Origin: Bacteroidaceae bacterium
GTDB lineage: Bacteria; Bacteroidota; Bacteroidia; Bacteroidales; Bacteroidaceae
Direction of reading: 5' to 3'
DNA length: 64,000 nucleotides
Assembly: GCA_017615125.1 (NCBI GenBank)
Contig: JAGAAS010000089.1
Location: 1-64,000 of the forward strand
The translations under genes and the position numbers were made by a program. Numbering within the stretch: the stretch's first letter is position 1; the number at the start of each line of letters is the position of its first letter. This document shows, piece by piece, positions 17,159 to 25,590 of this stretch. Under the pieces are notes generated by a model. That model saw only the letters and a program-made list of their open reading frames with translations. It was not told where the DNA came from and did not search any database.

Positions 17159-18754
17159 ATGAAACGAATCTTCATCTCCAGCATGCTGCTGACCCTCTGC
17201 CTCATCGCTTTCGGCGCAGAGCGCAAGTCAACCGTCACCGTCCACACCTCTGAGGGCACTTCCGTCATCAACCGCAACATCTACGGGCAGTTTGCCGAGC
17301 ATCTCGGCACCTGCATCTACGGAGGCCTGTGGGTAGGCGAGGACTCCCCCATCCCTAACACCAACGGCTATCGCAACGATGTGCTCACAGCCCTGAAGGA
17401 ACTCCACATCCCCGTGCTTCGCTGGCCCGGAGGCTGCTTTGCCGACGACTATCATTGGATGGACGGAATAGGCCCGCGCGACAAACGTCCCGCAAAGGTG
17501 AACAGCACCTGGGGAGGTACGCTTGAGGATAACAGCTTCGGCACGCACGAGTTTCTCAATCTCTGCGAACTTCTCGAGTGCGAGCCTTACGTATCGATGA
17601 ATATCGGAAGCGGAACCGTGCGCGAGACTTCCGAATGGGTTGAATACATGACAGCCGACAACGGCCCGATGGCTGAACTGCGTCACAAGAACGGCAGGAC
17701 CAATCCCTGGAAAGTGAAATTCATCGGCGTTGGAAACGAGAGTTGGGGCTGCGGAGGAAGCATGACACCCGAATACTACTCCAACGAGTATAGGAGATAT
17801 GCCACCTACTGCAAAAACTTCAGCGGCAACACACTCTACAAAATCGCCAGCGGCGCCAGCGACTACGATTACACGTGGACCGAAACGCTCATGAAGAACA
17901 TCGGAAACCGTATGGACGCCCTCTCCCTCCACTACTACACCGTCCTTGGGTGGAACGGCAGCAAAGGAAAGGCTACCACATTCACCGATGACGACTACTA
18001 CTGGTGTCTTGGGAAATGTCTGGGAATCGAGCCTGTCATCAAGAAACATATCGCCATCATGGACCGCTACGATGCGAAGAACAACATCGGACTTCTCGTC
18101 GACGAATGGGGAACCTGGTGGGACGAAGAGGAAGGAACGACCCCGGGACACTTGTTCCAGCAGAACACGATGCGCGATGCCTTCGTGGCAGCCCTCTCCC
18201 TCAACGTCTTCCACAAGTACTCCGATCGTATCAAGATGTGCAACATTGCACAGATTGCCAACGTCCTCCAGTCGATGATCCTTACTAACGACGACAAGAT
18301 GGTCCTCACGCCCACCTATTATGTCTTTAAGATGTACATCCCTCATCAGGATGCGACGTTCCTTCCCTCCGATATCGTCTGCGATGAGATGCAGGTTCCC
18401 AACGAACGTTTCCAGGGAGGACGCAATCAGGAAGAAGAGCCTACGCGCACGCTCCCCATGCTCTCGGCAACAGCTTCCCGCGATGCGAAGGGTGTTCTCC
18501 ATCTCTCATTAGCCAACGTCGACCTCAAGCAGAGCCAGACAGTAAGCGTCAAGCTGGAAGAGACGAAAGCCAAATCCGTCAGTGGCACCATCCTGACTTC
18601 AAAGAACATCGCCGATCATAATACATTCAAGAATCCCGACACCGTGAAGCCCGAGCAGTTCAAAGGCGCGAAAGTGAACAAGAAGGATGCCTCCGTCATC
18701 ACGGTAACCCTCCCGGCAAAATCCATCGTCACGCTCGAGATAACTACAAAGTAA
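17159..18754 (+). CDS. Alpha-L-arabinofuranosidase, GH51
   Basis: 531 residues with a Sec signal peptide (about 1-20). The GH51 (beta/alpha)8 barrel shows INRNIYGQFAEHLG near the N-terminus, RWPGGCFADDYHWMDGIGP, the acid/base Glu194 in GVGNESWGCGG, and the nucleophile Glu316 in LLVDEWGTWW. A C-terminal beta domain follows (about 400-531). It releases arabinofuranose from arabinoxylan, arabinan or arabinogalactan side chains, probably in the periplasm or at the surface. No SusC/SusD or regulator flanks it, so it is not in a polysaccharide utilisation locus here. Confidence 0.95.
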   Translation: MKRIFISSMLLTLCLIAFGAERKSTVTVHTSEGTSVINRNIYGQFAEHLGTCIYGGLWVGEDSPIPNTNGYRNDVLTALKELHIPVLRWPGGCFADDYHWMDGIGPRDKRPAKVNSTWGGTLEDNSFGTHEFLNLCELLECEPYVSMNIGSGTVRETSEWVEYMTADNGPMAELRHKNGRTNPWKVKFIGVGNESWGCGGSMTPEYYSNEYRRYATYCKNFSGNTLYKIASGASDYDYTWTETLMKNIGNRMDALSLHYYTVLGWNGSKGKATTFTDDDYYWCLGKCLGIEPVIKKHIAIMDRYDAKNNIGLLVDEWGTWWDEEEGTTPGHLFQQNTMRDAFVAALSLNVFHKYSDRIKMCNIAQIANVLQSMILTNDDKMVLTPTYYVFKMYIPHQDATFLPSDIVCDEMQVPNERFQGGRNQEEEPTRTLPMLSATASRDAKGVLHLSLANVDLKQSQTVSVKLEETKAKSVSGTILTSKNIADHNTFKNPDTVKPEQFKGAKVNKKDASVITVTLPAKSIVTLEITTK

Positions 18755-18775
18755 ACAGCCCGTTCCGTTCTCTTT

Positions 18776-18816
18776 ATTGCAAAGAGCATTCCGACTATTG
18801 TAAAGGACATTCCTTC
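18776..18816. repeat. Imperfect 21-bp direct repeat
   Basis: TATTGCAAAGAGCATTCC and TATTGTAAAGGACATTCC (starting at 18776 and 18797) repeat with a 21-bp period between the GH51 and permease genes. CTCTTT-ATTGC-AAAGAG also forms a small hairpin just before the repeats. It resembles the 22-bp triple arrays in period but has only two units. Confidence 0.5.
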
Positions 18817-18818
18817 TT

Positions 18819-19721
18819 ATGATACATCTGCTTATTGCCATCCTGTGTGGTTCTCTCTTCTGCATCATTCTCAAGCTCTGCCAGAAGGGAGACACCATGC
18901 AAGCCGTCTTTGTCAACTACCTGACAGCCGTAATTGCCACATTCCTTCCCCAGATTATTCGGCAGGATATTCCCGTCAATCCTTTCGCTGAAAGCTGGAT
19001 AGGCTTCTCCGTGCTGCAGGGATTCTTCTTTATGGCGGGCTTTCTCGTGATGTCGTACAGTATTCGCCTGAGCGGTATGGCGCTAACGACGGCAGCCTCG
19101 CGCGCAAGCCTTATCGTGCCCGTCATTTGCGGCTGGCTCCTTTTGGCTCAGCCCGCACCCTCGTGGATTCCTGTCATCTTGGTTGTCATTGCCCTGCTGA
19201 TGTTCTCGCTGGGCGACACGCCTGTGGACTCCGACAAGACGAAGAAGACTTCAAAGAAATCCTACGGCGGAATGGCCTTCCTCTTTGTCGTGTTCCTCTT
19301 CTACGGTGCATCCGACTTCTCCCTGAAGTACATCCAGCAACGCGTGTCAACGCAATTTGCGGGTAACGACACAGCTGTTGACCAGCAACTCACGGCACTT
19401 GCTGGCGCCATCTTTCTTATGGCAATGCTGCTCACGTTGCTTGCCATCCTGCTCCGAAGCATTCGTCAGCCCTTCCGCATCTCCTGGCGCTCGGTAGGAT
19501 TGGGAGTAGTTCTGGGTTTGGCAAACTTGGGCTGCACACGCAGCGTGCTGAACGGATTGCTTGCGCTTGACACGGGAACGTTCTACCCTCTCTACAACGT
19601 CGGCATCATTCTCGTCACCACGCTTATCGGGCTCCTTTTCTTCAAGGAGAAGCTTCGCCCCATCCAATACGTTGGACTTTTGATTGCTATCGTTGCCATC
19701 GTGCTCTTTTTCAAGCTGTAG
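18819..19721 (+). CDS. EamA/DMT-superfamily permease
   Basis: 300 residues with about 10 hydrophobic segments arranged as two EamA-like halves separated by a polar loop (DTPVDSDKTKKTSKKSYGG). The second half ends LYNVGIILVTTLIGLLFFKEKLRPIQYVGL, a typical DMT ending. Substrate unknown; relatives export amino acids, sugars or nucleotides. Starts 64 bp after GH51 in the same direction, so co-transcription is possible. Confidence 0.82.
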   Translation: MIHLLIAILCGSLFCIILKLCQKGDTMQAVFVNYLTAVIATFLPQIIRQDIPVNPFAESWIGFSVLQGFFFMAGFLVMSYSIRLSGMALTTAASRASLIVPVICGWLLLAQPAPSWIPVILVVIALLMFSLGDTPVDSDKTKKTSKKSYGGMAFLFVVFLFYGASDFSLKYIQQRVSTQFAGNDTAVDQQLTALAGAIFLMAMLLTLLAILLRSIRQPFRISWRSVGLGVVLGLANLGCTRSVLNGLLALDTGTFYPLYNVGIILVTTLIGLLFFKEKLRPIQYVGLLIAIVAIVLFFKL

Positions 19722-19744
19722 GCAACAGATTCGAATAATCAGAT

Positions 19745-19797
19745 TTCAGCAGGCGTTCTCTCGTAAACTCTACGAAGAACGTCTGCTGAATTTTTTA
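19745..19797. terminator. Bidirectional terminator between permease and acyltransferase
   Basis: A 15-bp stem, TTCAGCAGGCGTTCT (19745-19759) / AGAACGTCTGCTGAA (19776-19790), with one G-T pair and then TTTTTTATT. Convergent genes on both sides. Confidence 0.85.
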
Positions 19798-20891
19798 TTC
19801 AAGAAAGCCCGCGCAGGATGTTCCCACACTATCATCAGCAGAGCGGAAAGGACAATACACAGAATAGCCAAAGTCACAGGCGTGCTCCACGAATGGGTGC
19901 CGAAAGGATTCCTGCCGTCTTTTATCCAGCCGATGTAAAGATAGATAAACGGATAGTGTATCATATAAAGCGGATAGGAGCACTCGCCTATCCACAACAT
20001 CGTCTTCCTTCCGAAGAGACTTCCCGCATTTCCCAACGCGCCCAGCCAAACCAATGCCGGGAAAGCCACCATAACGCAAAACAGCTCATACCCTACCCGC
20101 ATCTTGCCCAGCGAAGGAACCGCCAGCAGCCCCAGCATCAAGACGGCACAGACAGGAAACACCCAGCTGCCAAGCGTTTCCCTCTTCTTCTCGCGGAAAA
20201 GGCGCGCCAGCAGCAAGCCCATCGGGAAGTCGAAGAACATTCTCAAAAAGCCCCCAAGCATATTCAAAGGTTGGCTCGACCATCCATAACCGATGCTTCC
20301 GTCAGGACCAAAAATACCTATCAACAACAAAGCGACTGCTGCCGCTAACACCAAGCACTTCAAAGCCCGCGTAGACAGACGACGAATCCAAACAGCATAC
20401 AGCAAGCTTCCTACATATTCGAAAAACAACGACCAGCAAGGCCCGTTGAGAGGGAACATCTCGGTGTTTCCCCGCACGTCCAAAGGCAGCGGAGAAGGTA
20501 TCATGAACAGCGCCAGGACGACAGCAACGAGCACATTCCACACAGGAACGGCTGTTCCATCCCAACGCTCGCATCCCTGCGCTAGGAAGCAGACAAGTCC
20601 TATCACCACGCCGGCTACTACCATCGGATGAAGTCTTGCGAAACGTTTTCGGATGAAATCCCCTACCGACATCCTATCCCAGCGCCTGTCGTAGGCGTGC
20701 CCGACAACAAATCCCGACAAGACAAGAAAGAAGTCGACAGCCAGAAACCCGTGAAAGAACCGCTGTTCTGCCGCGCCCGACGCAAACGCCTCTGCCTCAA
20801 ACAGATGATAAAGCAGAACGGAAAGCGCAGCAATGCCGCGCAAGCCGTCGAGAACCTCGTAGTGCCGGGATTGGGAGGATGTGTCATTCAT
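19770..20891 (-). CDS. Acyltransferase family 3 (OafA/YrhL-like) membrane protein
   Basis: 373 residues, about 10 membrane helices. It begins with the family start LDGLRGIAALSVLLYHLFE, where the His is the presumed catalytic residue, and includes FLVLSGFVVGHAYDRRW and RKRFARLHPM. It O-acylates surface glycans or other extracytoplasmic acceptors in characterised relatives. The gene overlaps the terminator at its 3' end. No glycan biosynthesis genes are adjacent, so the acceptor is unknown. Confidence 0.9.
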   Translation of the reverse strand: MNDTSSQSRHYEVLDGLRGIAALSVLLYHLFEAEAFASGAAEQRFFHGFLAVDFFLVLSGFVVGHAYDRRWDRMSVGDFIRKRFARLHPMVVAGVVIGLVCFLAQGCERWDGTAVPVWNVLVAVVLALFMIPSPLPLDVRGNTEMFPLNGPCWSLFFEYVGSLLYAVWIRRLSTRALKCLVLAAAVALLLIGIFGPDGSIGYGWSSQPLNMLGGFLRMFFDFPMGLLLARLFREKKRETLGSWVFPVCAVLMLGLLAVPSLGKMRVGYELFCVMVAFPALVWLGALGNAGSLFGRKTMLWIGECSYPLYMIHYPFIYLYIGWIKDGRNPFGTHSWSTPVTLAILCIVLSALLMIVWEHPARAFLNKKFSRRSS

Positions 20892-21072
20892 GATAAGTCC
20901 AGTTACAATCTGTATTCGCGAAACAAAGTTACGTCAAAAAAGACACATCCGCAAGCTTTTCCGCAACAAAATAAAGTCCATACTTTTTCAGCGTCATCAG
21001 GTGCTTCCCGACGCAAAAGTCCTTCCGGCTTCTCTTATTCCCTACCCGTCTGGTGATATGCTGAAGCAATCA

Positions 21073-21174
21073 GAAATTTTCCCTTCTCGAAAAAAATTTT
21101 TGGAGAAGGGAAAAATTTTTTTTCTTTCTACATCTCGCGAGATTCCTTCTCCATAATTTCTTTTCCCTTCTCCA
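21073..21174. repeat. Mosaic intergenic repeat, copy 3
   Basis: Contains CCCTTCTCG, GGAGAAGGG and a chimeric core, CTTTCTACATCTCG followed by CGAGATTCC, that joins the left half of one core orientation to the right half of the other and makes TCTCGCGAGA palindromic. Lies between the divergent acyltransferase and GH76 genes. Confidence 0.8.
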
Positions 21175-21296
21175 CTCTCTTTCAGGAGAAGACAAATCGC
21201 GCAGGAATTGAAGTCGGCAGAAAAGATACCTTTTTAAAAATGTATTCTCCGCTGAAGTTTTTATCCCGAAGTTTTCGACTTTTCAATTGTCTTTTT

Positions 21297-21304
21297 TATC
21301 TTTG
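21297..21304 (+). promoter_or_regulatory. -7 box of the GH76 gene
   Basis: TATCTTTG at 21297-21304, 30 bp before the ATG. The -33 region has TTTTCG rather than TTTG at the right distance, so it is a weaker match. Confidence 0.5.
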
Positions 21305-21333
21305 CGATGAAAAACTAAAAAGACGCGCCCATC

Positions 21334-23445
21334 ATGAGAAAACTCCTCGCCCTCGTTGCTTTCTGCCTGTTCGTCTTAAGCCTCTCCGCTTCCGTAGAAG
21401 TGGGAAAGACCTACCGCGTAGTCTCCAAGAAGTACCCAACGAAGTCCCTCTTTGTAAAAAATTCCTCCTACGACATCGGTTCCGAAGTCATGTTGTGGGA
21501 AGAGACTGACGTCCCCTCGCAACAATGGACCATCCTGGAGACATCCACAGGTCTCCCCGTGCTTCAGAACGTCTACTCGGGCTATTACGCCACTCCCCGC
21601 ACGCAGAAGTTGAACAGCACGCTACGCATCAATCGCGTGCTGAACAATTCGGGAGTCATCCTCGAGCCTTCTGGCGAGGACGAGAACGCTTACCACATCA
21701 TGTCGCGCGACAGTGCCTACTACCTCACCACCAGCAAAGGCACCGACGGCGAAGAGCCTGCCTGGGGCGAGAAGGAAGAAGCCAACGACGGGCAGCTCTG
21801 GCTCTTGCAGGAAGTAGAGCCGAAGAGTAAGTTCTCTCCGGAAATGCGCGACGAGATGATAAACGGCTGGCTCTCCCATTTCGCCGTCTCCAAAGGCTCT
21901 TCCTCGCGCACCCTTTGCTACGGGAGCTGGGGCGAGAGCGAACAGCTTGAGGTTGTGCTCGATGCCTACGAAAGCACGGGCGACGAGTCCTATCTGAATA
22001 TGGCGAAGTGGATTTATAACTACTTCAACAACAACGTCGGCAGCAGCTGGAACAAGCTTGTCTACACCGACGCCTACAAATGGTACGGGCACGACTTTAA
22101 CGACGACGTCATGTGGCAGATAATCGCTGTTGCGCGCCTAGGATGGCTCACGGGGAGCAAAGCATACACCAACGCCGCGAAGAAAAACTTCGATATCATC
22201 TACGACCGAGCCTACATTCCCTTCACGGGGCTCATGCGCTGGGCAGAGAACTCGGGCGACAGATACGGCACCAATTCCTGCATCGCAGGGCCCACGGAGG
22301 TAGCAGCCTGCTATCTAGGAATGTCGGGCTGCGGAGAAGTCTACTTCGAAAAGGCCCGCGACTTGTATGCCGCGCAGCGCAAGATATTGGCAAACAATAT
22401 GTCGTCGGGGAAAATCTGGGATAGCGTCGTCTGGGACTCTGCGACAGAGACGGTTAAGTCGAAGAACGAATGGGCTTCCACCTACAATCAGGGCACAATG
22501 CTCGGCGCTGCCTGCCTGCTCTATGATCACTACGGCGACGTGCAGTACTATAACGACGCAAGGAAGATCATGCTCTACACAAAGAGCAACCTCTGCAACT
22601 CGCGCGGCGTCGTCAGCGTCTGCCAAAATATCGACGGCGACCTTTGCGGCTTCAAGGGCATCCTCATGCGCTACGTGCGCCGCTTCATCCTCGATCTCTG
22701 CCAGCCCGACTATCAGGAGTGGATGACAAAGAACGCTATGCACGCCTACTGCAACCGTTCATCCGAGAAAATCACCTCTTCAGCGTGGCTTACCAAATCG
22801 ACAAAGGAGACAACGAAAAACGCCTTCAGCTGCTCCACAGCTGCTTCGGCAGCAGCCAACACGCCGCTTTGGGATGTCGTCAAGAACGGCTTCGACACCC
22901 TGCAGGTTGAGCGCTTTGACTATCATTGCGGGCTCTTCACCAACAAGGAAGAGGACTGCGGGATGGGCGGCTCGGTATATGTCTCCAACGGCTTCTGGGC
23001 TCAGTACGACAACGTGGACTTTGGCGAGGAGACAGCGCTGAGCATGTCGCTCGACGTTACCGCTCCCTCCACAGGCGAAGGTACTGTCGAGGTCTACTTC
23101 GACAAAATGGACGACACGCCGGCTGGAGTCATCGACATGAGCGACATTGACGCCTCCAAAACGTGGCACACGCTCTTCTGCGACATCACTCCCACCACAG
23201 GCATGCACCGCGTCTATCTGCGCTTCACTTGCAGTCGCACGCGCGCCAAAGTGTACCGCGCCGATCAGTTCCGCTTCTTCACCCAAGAGGCCTCTGCCCT
23301 GCGCACTCGCATCGACAAGCAGCCGACGACAGACAGCACCCAGCTGCCCGACGATGCTCCTCTCTACGACTTGAGCGGGCGCCGCACGCTTCATCCCTCT
23401 CAAGGCATCTACATCCTTGGAAGGAAAAAAGTGCTGATGAAGTAA
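21334..23445 (+). CDS. GH76-family alpha-1,6-mannanase-like enzyme, multidomain and secreted
   Basis: 703 residues. Signal peptide (1-20). An N-terminal beta-trefoil/RICIN-like domain (about 22-165). The GH76 barrel (about 170-500) has the catalytic Asp pair at 257-258 in HDFNDDVMWQ, plus RWAENSG and EWASTYNQGTMLGAA. A CBM6-like beta-sandwich (about 515-650) contains EDCGMGGSVYVSNGFWAQYDN. The C-terminus, PLYDLSGRRTLHPSQGIYIL then GRKKVLMK, resembles the sorting tail of Bacteroidota surface proteins. GH76 enzymes cut alpha-1,6-mannan of fungal walls or related glycans. No PUL surrounds it. Confidence 0.9.
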   Translation: MRKLLALVAFCLFVLSLSASVEVGKTYRVVSKKYPTKSLFVKNSSYDIGSEVMLWEETDVPSQQWTILETSTGLPVLQNVYSGYYATPRTQKLNSTLRINRVLNNSGVILEPSGEDENAYHIMSRDSAYYLTTSKGTDGEEPAWGEKEEANDGQLWLLQEVEPKSKFSPEMRDEMINGWLSHFAVSKGSSSRTLCYGSWGESEQLEVVLDAYESTGDESYLNMAKWIYNYFNNNVGSSWNKLVYTDAYKWYGHDFNDDVMWQIIAVARLGWLTGSKAYTNAAKKNFDIIYDRAYIPFTGLMRWAENSGDRYGTNSCIAGPTEVAACYLGMSGCGEVYFEKARDLYAAQRKILANNMSSGKIWDSVVWDSATETVKSKNEWASTYNQGTMLGAACLLYDHYGDVQYYNDARKIMLYTKSNLCNSRGVVSVCQNIDGDLCGFKGILMRYVRRFILDLCQPDYQEWMTKNAMHAYCNRSSEKITSSAWLTKSTKETTKNAFSCSTAASAAANTPLWDVVKNGFDTLQVERFDYHCGLFTNKEEDCGMGGSVYVSNGFWAQYDNVDFGEETALSMSLDVTAPSTGEGTVEVYFDKMDDTPAGVIDMSDIDASKTWHTLFCDITPTTGMHRVYLRFTCSRTRAKVYRADQFRFFTQEASALRTRIDKQPTTDSTQLPDDAPLYDLSGRRTLHPSQGIYILGRKKVLMK

Positions 23446-23928
23446 GCGCAGAACGCCTCCCCAAGCCTGCCTTGCAAGAAATAAGCGGATGTGCCCGTCT
23501 GGGAGCATCCGCTTTGCTTTTCCAGAAGCAACCTTATCGAAGAAACAAAGGATTCTCTCTTTTTAATAGATTATTCACTCTTTTTAAATAAGGAAGGAGA
23601 AGGCGAAGCGGCTCCACGCGGGATGATTCTTTATCCCTAACATTTTTTTCTTTGACTTCGTGGGTCGATCAACGCGTTGTTAGACCTCGATCAACGCGTT
23701 GTTAGACTTCGATCAACGCGTTGATCGACCCCCATGAAGAAACATAGGCTCAGAAGCATCTGTAGATAATGTACGGAATTCACCAGGCACCAAAGAGAAA
23801 TTAGTTGCCTTTTCCTTATTCTTTGCCTCCAAAACGGCGTTGTCTTTCACAAGCAACGGGCATAAAAAACACCGCTCATGCTTCAGCAAGGCGGCATTTG
23901 GGTTTGTTCTACGGAAAAGAGGGAATGC
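23446..23928. other. 483-bp convergent intergenic region
   Basis: Between the 3' ends of the GH76 and DUF4369 genes. It contains GGATGTGC-CCGTCTGGGA-GCATCC just after GH76 (a small hairpin near 23489-23515, possible terminator) and the 3 x 22-bp array at 23662-23731. The remainder (23740-23928) has no gene or clear signal. Confidence 0.7.
23662..23731. repeat. Triple 22-bp tandem array A
   Basis: Three consecutive 22-bp units start at 23665, 23687 and 23709, each beginning TCGATCAACGCGTTG. The third is altered at its end so that the outermost 18 bp are perfect inverted repeats (23662-23679 and 23714-23731). GATCAACGCGTTGATC in unit 3 is itself a perfect palindrome. Located between convergent genes. 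Confidence 0.9.
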
Positions 23929-24660
23929 TTAGTAGGAGAAGGCGACGTCCTTGCGCGAGGCGTTGGCGTCGGCAGCCTTCACGAAGTCGGAAACGATGGG
24001 ATTGGAGAGGAACGAGCTGGGCGCCTTGTCGAGAACGGAGCGGATGAGCGGTGTAATGACGGGATAAGGGAGCCCGTTGGAGAGCATGCTGAACCCGCAG
24101 AGCCCCAGCACGTTGGTGTAGTTGTCGCCGATGAACCCTACCACCAAGTCCTGCATGTCTGACGACAGAACGGCATAGACGGAGTCGACGTAGTGATGGA
24201 TGTAGTAGTCGGAATTGCCGTTCATGATCATGCGCGACTCGGCGTGTCCCAAGTCGGCGACCTGCTTGTCGAGCTCGTTCTTCTTGTCGAGGAACGAATA
24301 GAGCTCGTTGTTGAGCGGCGTACCGCTTGCGTTAAGGCTGAGATTGGTAATGGAGACCTTCACCTTCCCCCTCTCCACGATAACGGGCATAAGGGGCACC
24401 TCGCCGATACAAAGGGTGGTGACGAGCACGGAATCGAAGTGACAAGCCATCGAGAAGGAGCCGTGAGTAACCTCGCACGAATCGAGAACATACCAATTCC
24501 CGTCTGGCTGGACGGCTTTCAGGCGGATGGTGCGCCCTTCGATGTTCGACGCATCGGCTATTCCCTCGATGCTACAGGTATTCTTGCATGAGGCAAGAAA
24601 TGCCAGCATGCACACAGCACCTACGAAGGCTTCTATTCCGACTTTGTTCCTTGCACTCAT
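23929..24660 (-). CDS. DUF4369-type lipoprotein
   Basis: 243 residues from the ATG at 24660. The signal peptide ends in the lipobox FLASC, so it is a lipoprotein. The N-terminal domain (about 25-120: IEGIADASNIEGRTIRLKAV, LDSCEVTHGSFSM) matches DUF4369, commonly found ahead of thioredoxin-like domains in Bacteroidota. No CxxC domain follows here, only a helical region. A longer frame to 24684 would start with a TTG lying inside the -7 box, so it was rejected. Function unknown. Confidence 0.78.
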   Translation of the reverse strand: MSARNKVGIEAFVGAVCMLAFLASCKNTCSIEGIADASNIEGRTIRLKAVQPDGNWYVLDSCEVTHGSFSMACHFDSVLVTTLCIGEVPLMPVIVERGKVKVSITNLSLNASGTPLNNELYSFLDKKNELDKQVADLGHAESRMIMNGNSDYYIHHYVDSVYAVLSSDMQDLVVGFIGDNYTNVLGLCGFSMLSNGLPYPVITPLIRSVLDKAPSSFLSNPIVSDFVKAADANASRKDVAFSY

Positions 24661-24680
24661 ATCTACGCTCTGGAAACGGT

Positions 24681-24688
24681 GCAAAATT
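24681..24688 (-). promoter_or_regulatory. -7 box of the DUF4369 lipoprotein gene
   Basis: Minus-strand TAATTTTG overlaps position 24684 and places transcription start near 24677, about 17 nt before the ATG at 24660. The -33 element is poor. Confidence 0.45.
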
Positions 24689-24776
24689 ATAAGGACGGAA
24701 CGACGAAAGGAAACAATTTTTCTTTAATTAAGAAAACTGTTTCCTCTTTAACGATTTTTTACGGATGATTTTCGCT

Positions 24777-25124
24777 CTATGGATGATTCTCCTCCTTGCG
24801 GAGTTCTGCAGAGAGGCGCAGCGACGTATAAAGTTCAATCACGGCAGCGATGAGAAGGCACAGAACCCATTCGTTGTGATGCAGGACGAGCATCAGCACG
24901 CCGGCAACGATGAGAAGCAACGCTCCGAGAATCTGCTGGCGAAGAAGACGCTTGACGACAAAGTTGTTGCCCCGATAACGGTCGGTTATCTGCTTGAGGG
25001 CAAACAGAACGGCACCAGAGAGAAAGACATACGGTGCCCCACTCCAGCGAGTGATGTACAAGCAGGCTCCGACAACCATCGCGATGCCTCCAACGACAAA
25101 TATTATATCCCTGAACTTATTCAT
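24777..25124 (-). CDS. Small four-helix membrane protein, unknown
   Basis: 115 residues from the ATG at 25124 (MNKFRDIIFVVGGIAM); a longer frame to 25151 is possible but adds only polar residues. Two hydrophobic hairpins flank a basic loop (KQITDRYRGNNFVVKRLLRQQ). No known motif. It lies 35 bp downstream of the DivIC-like gene and is likely co-transcribed with it. A membrane-associated role is all that can be said. Confidence 0.72.
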   Translation of the reverse strand: MNKFRDIIFVVGGIAMVVGACLYITRWSGAPYVFLSGAVLFALKQITDRYRGNNFVVKRLLRQQILGALLLIVAGVLMLVLHHNEWVLCLLIAAVIELYTSLRLSAELRKEENHP

Positions 25125-25159
25125 ATTTCTGTGCCTCATGAAGCCCGGCAAAGGAGCTC

Positions 25160-25459
25160 TTACTTATCTTTGATTATGAACACATCCTCGTTGTCGGCAT
25201 GCATCCCGTACTGCTCACGCGCAATGCGCTCGAGGGCGGCGCCGTCGGCATCCAGCTCGTCCAGCTCCTTCACGAGCGAGTCGCGGAGGGAAGAATACTG
25301 CTCAATCTGACTGTTGAGCCTGCGGAGCTCACGTTTGTTCTTCATACGCACAAAGACATTGTTGCTGTCGAGAAACAAGACGATGATAAGGAAGCCGACA
25401 ATAGCAATAGCGTACTTGTGCTTCCCGATGTAGTGCCACAGTTTCCTTAGAAATTCCAT
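25160..25459 (-). CDS. FtsB/DivIC-family septum formation protein
   Basis: 99 residues: short cytoplasmic N-terminus, one membrane helix (about 13-30), then a coiled coil (MKNKRELRRLNSQIEQYSSL to ELDELDADGAALERIAREQYGM). The ending REQYGMHADNEDVFIIK is characteristic of DivIC/FtsB, which links FtsL and FtsQ in the divisome. The start is the ATG at 25459; the upstream in-frame codons (RFCYLCRHKEKG) look untranslated. Confidence 0.88.
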   Translation of the reverse strand: MEFLRKLWHYIGKHKYAIAIVGFLIIVLFLDSNNVFVRMKNKRELRRLNSQIEQYSSLRDSLVKELDELDADGAALERIAREQYGMHADNEDVFIIKDK

Positions 25460-25537
25460 ACCCTTCTCCTTGTGTCGGCAAAGATAGCAAAACCTCATCA
25501 AAACAAAAAGGGTGACAGGTTTTTTTAGAAAAAATAT

Positions 25538-25568
25538 TTTGAGTTTCGCCCTTCTTGTATTATTTTTG
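25538..25568 (+). promoter_or_regulatory. Promoter of dnaX
   Basis: TTTG (25538-25541), exactly 19 nt, TATTTTTG (25561-25568): a perfect consensus. It overlaps an in-frame ATG at 25555, showing that this ATG is upstream of the transcript start and that translation begins at GTG 25591. Confidence 0.8.
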
Positions 25569-25590
25569 CAGAAACAAAAAAGACAAGAAA

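Noticed and set aside
17228..18502. 424-codon minus-strand frame opposite GH51
   Set aside because: GH51 has both catalytic Glu residues and a signal peptide; the opposite frame has no domain features.
17159..23445. Polysaccharide utilisation locus from GH51 plus GH76
   Set aside because: No SusC, SusD or sensor gene is present, and the two enzyme genes are separated by unrelated genes and repeats.
23665..23730. CRISPR-like array from 22-bp units
   Set aside because: Units are contiguous with no spacers and no cas genes are near.
25555..25590. Upstream ATG of dnaX at 25555
   Set aside because: It lies before the -7 box of a perfect promoter and so is not transcribed with dnaX; GTG 25591 fits homologues.
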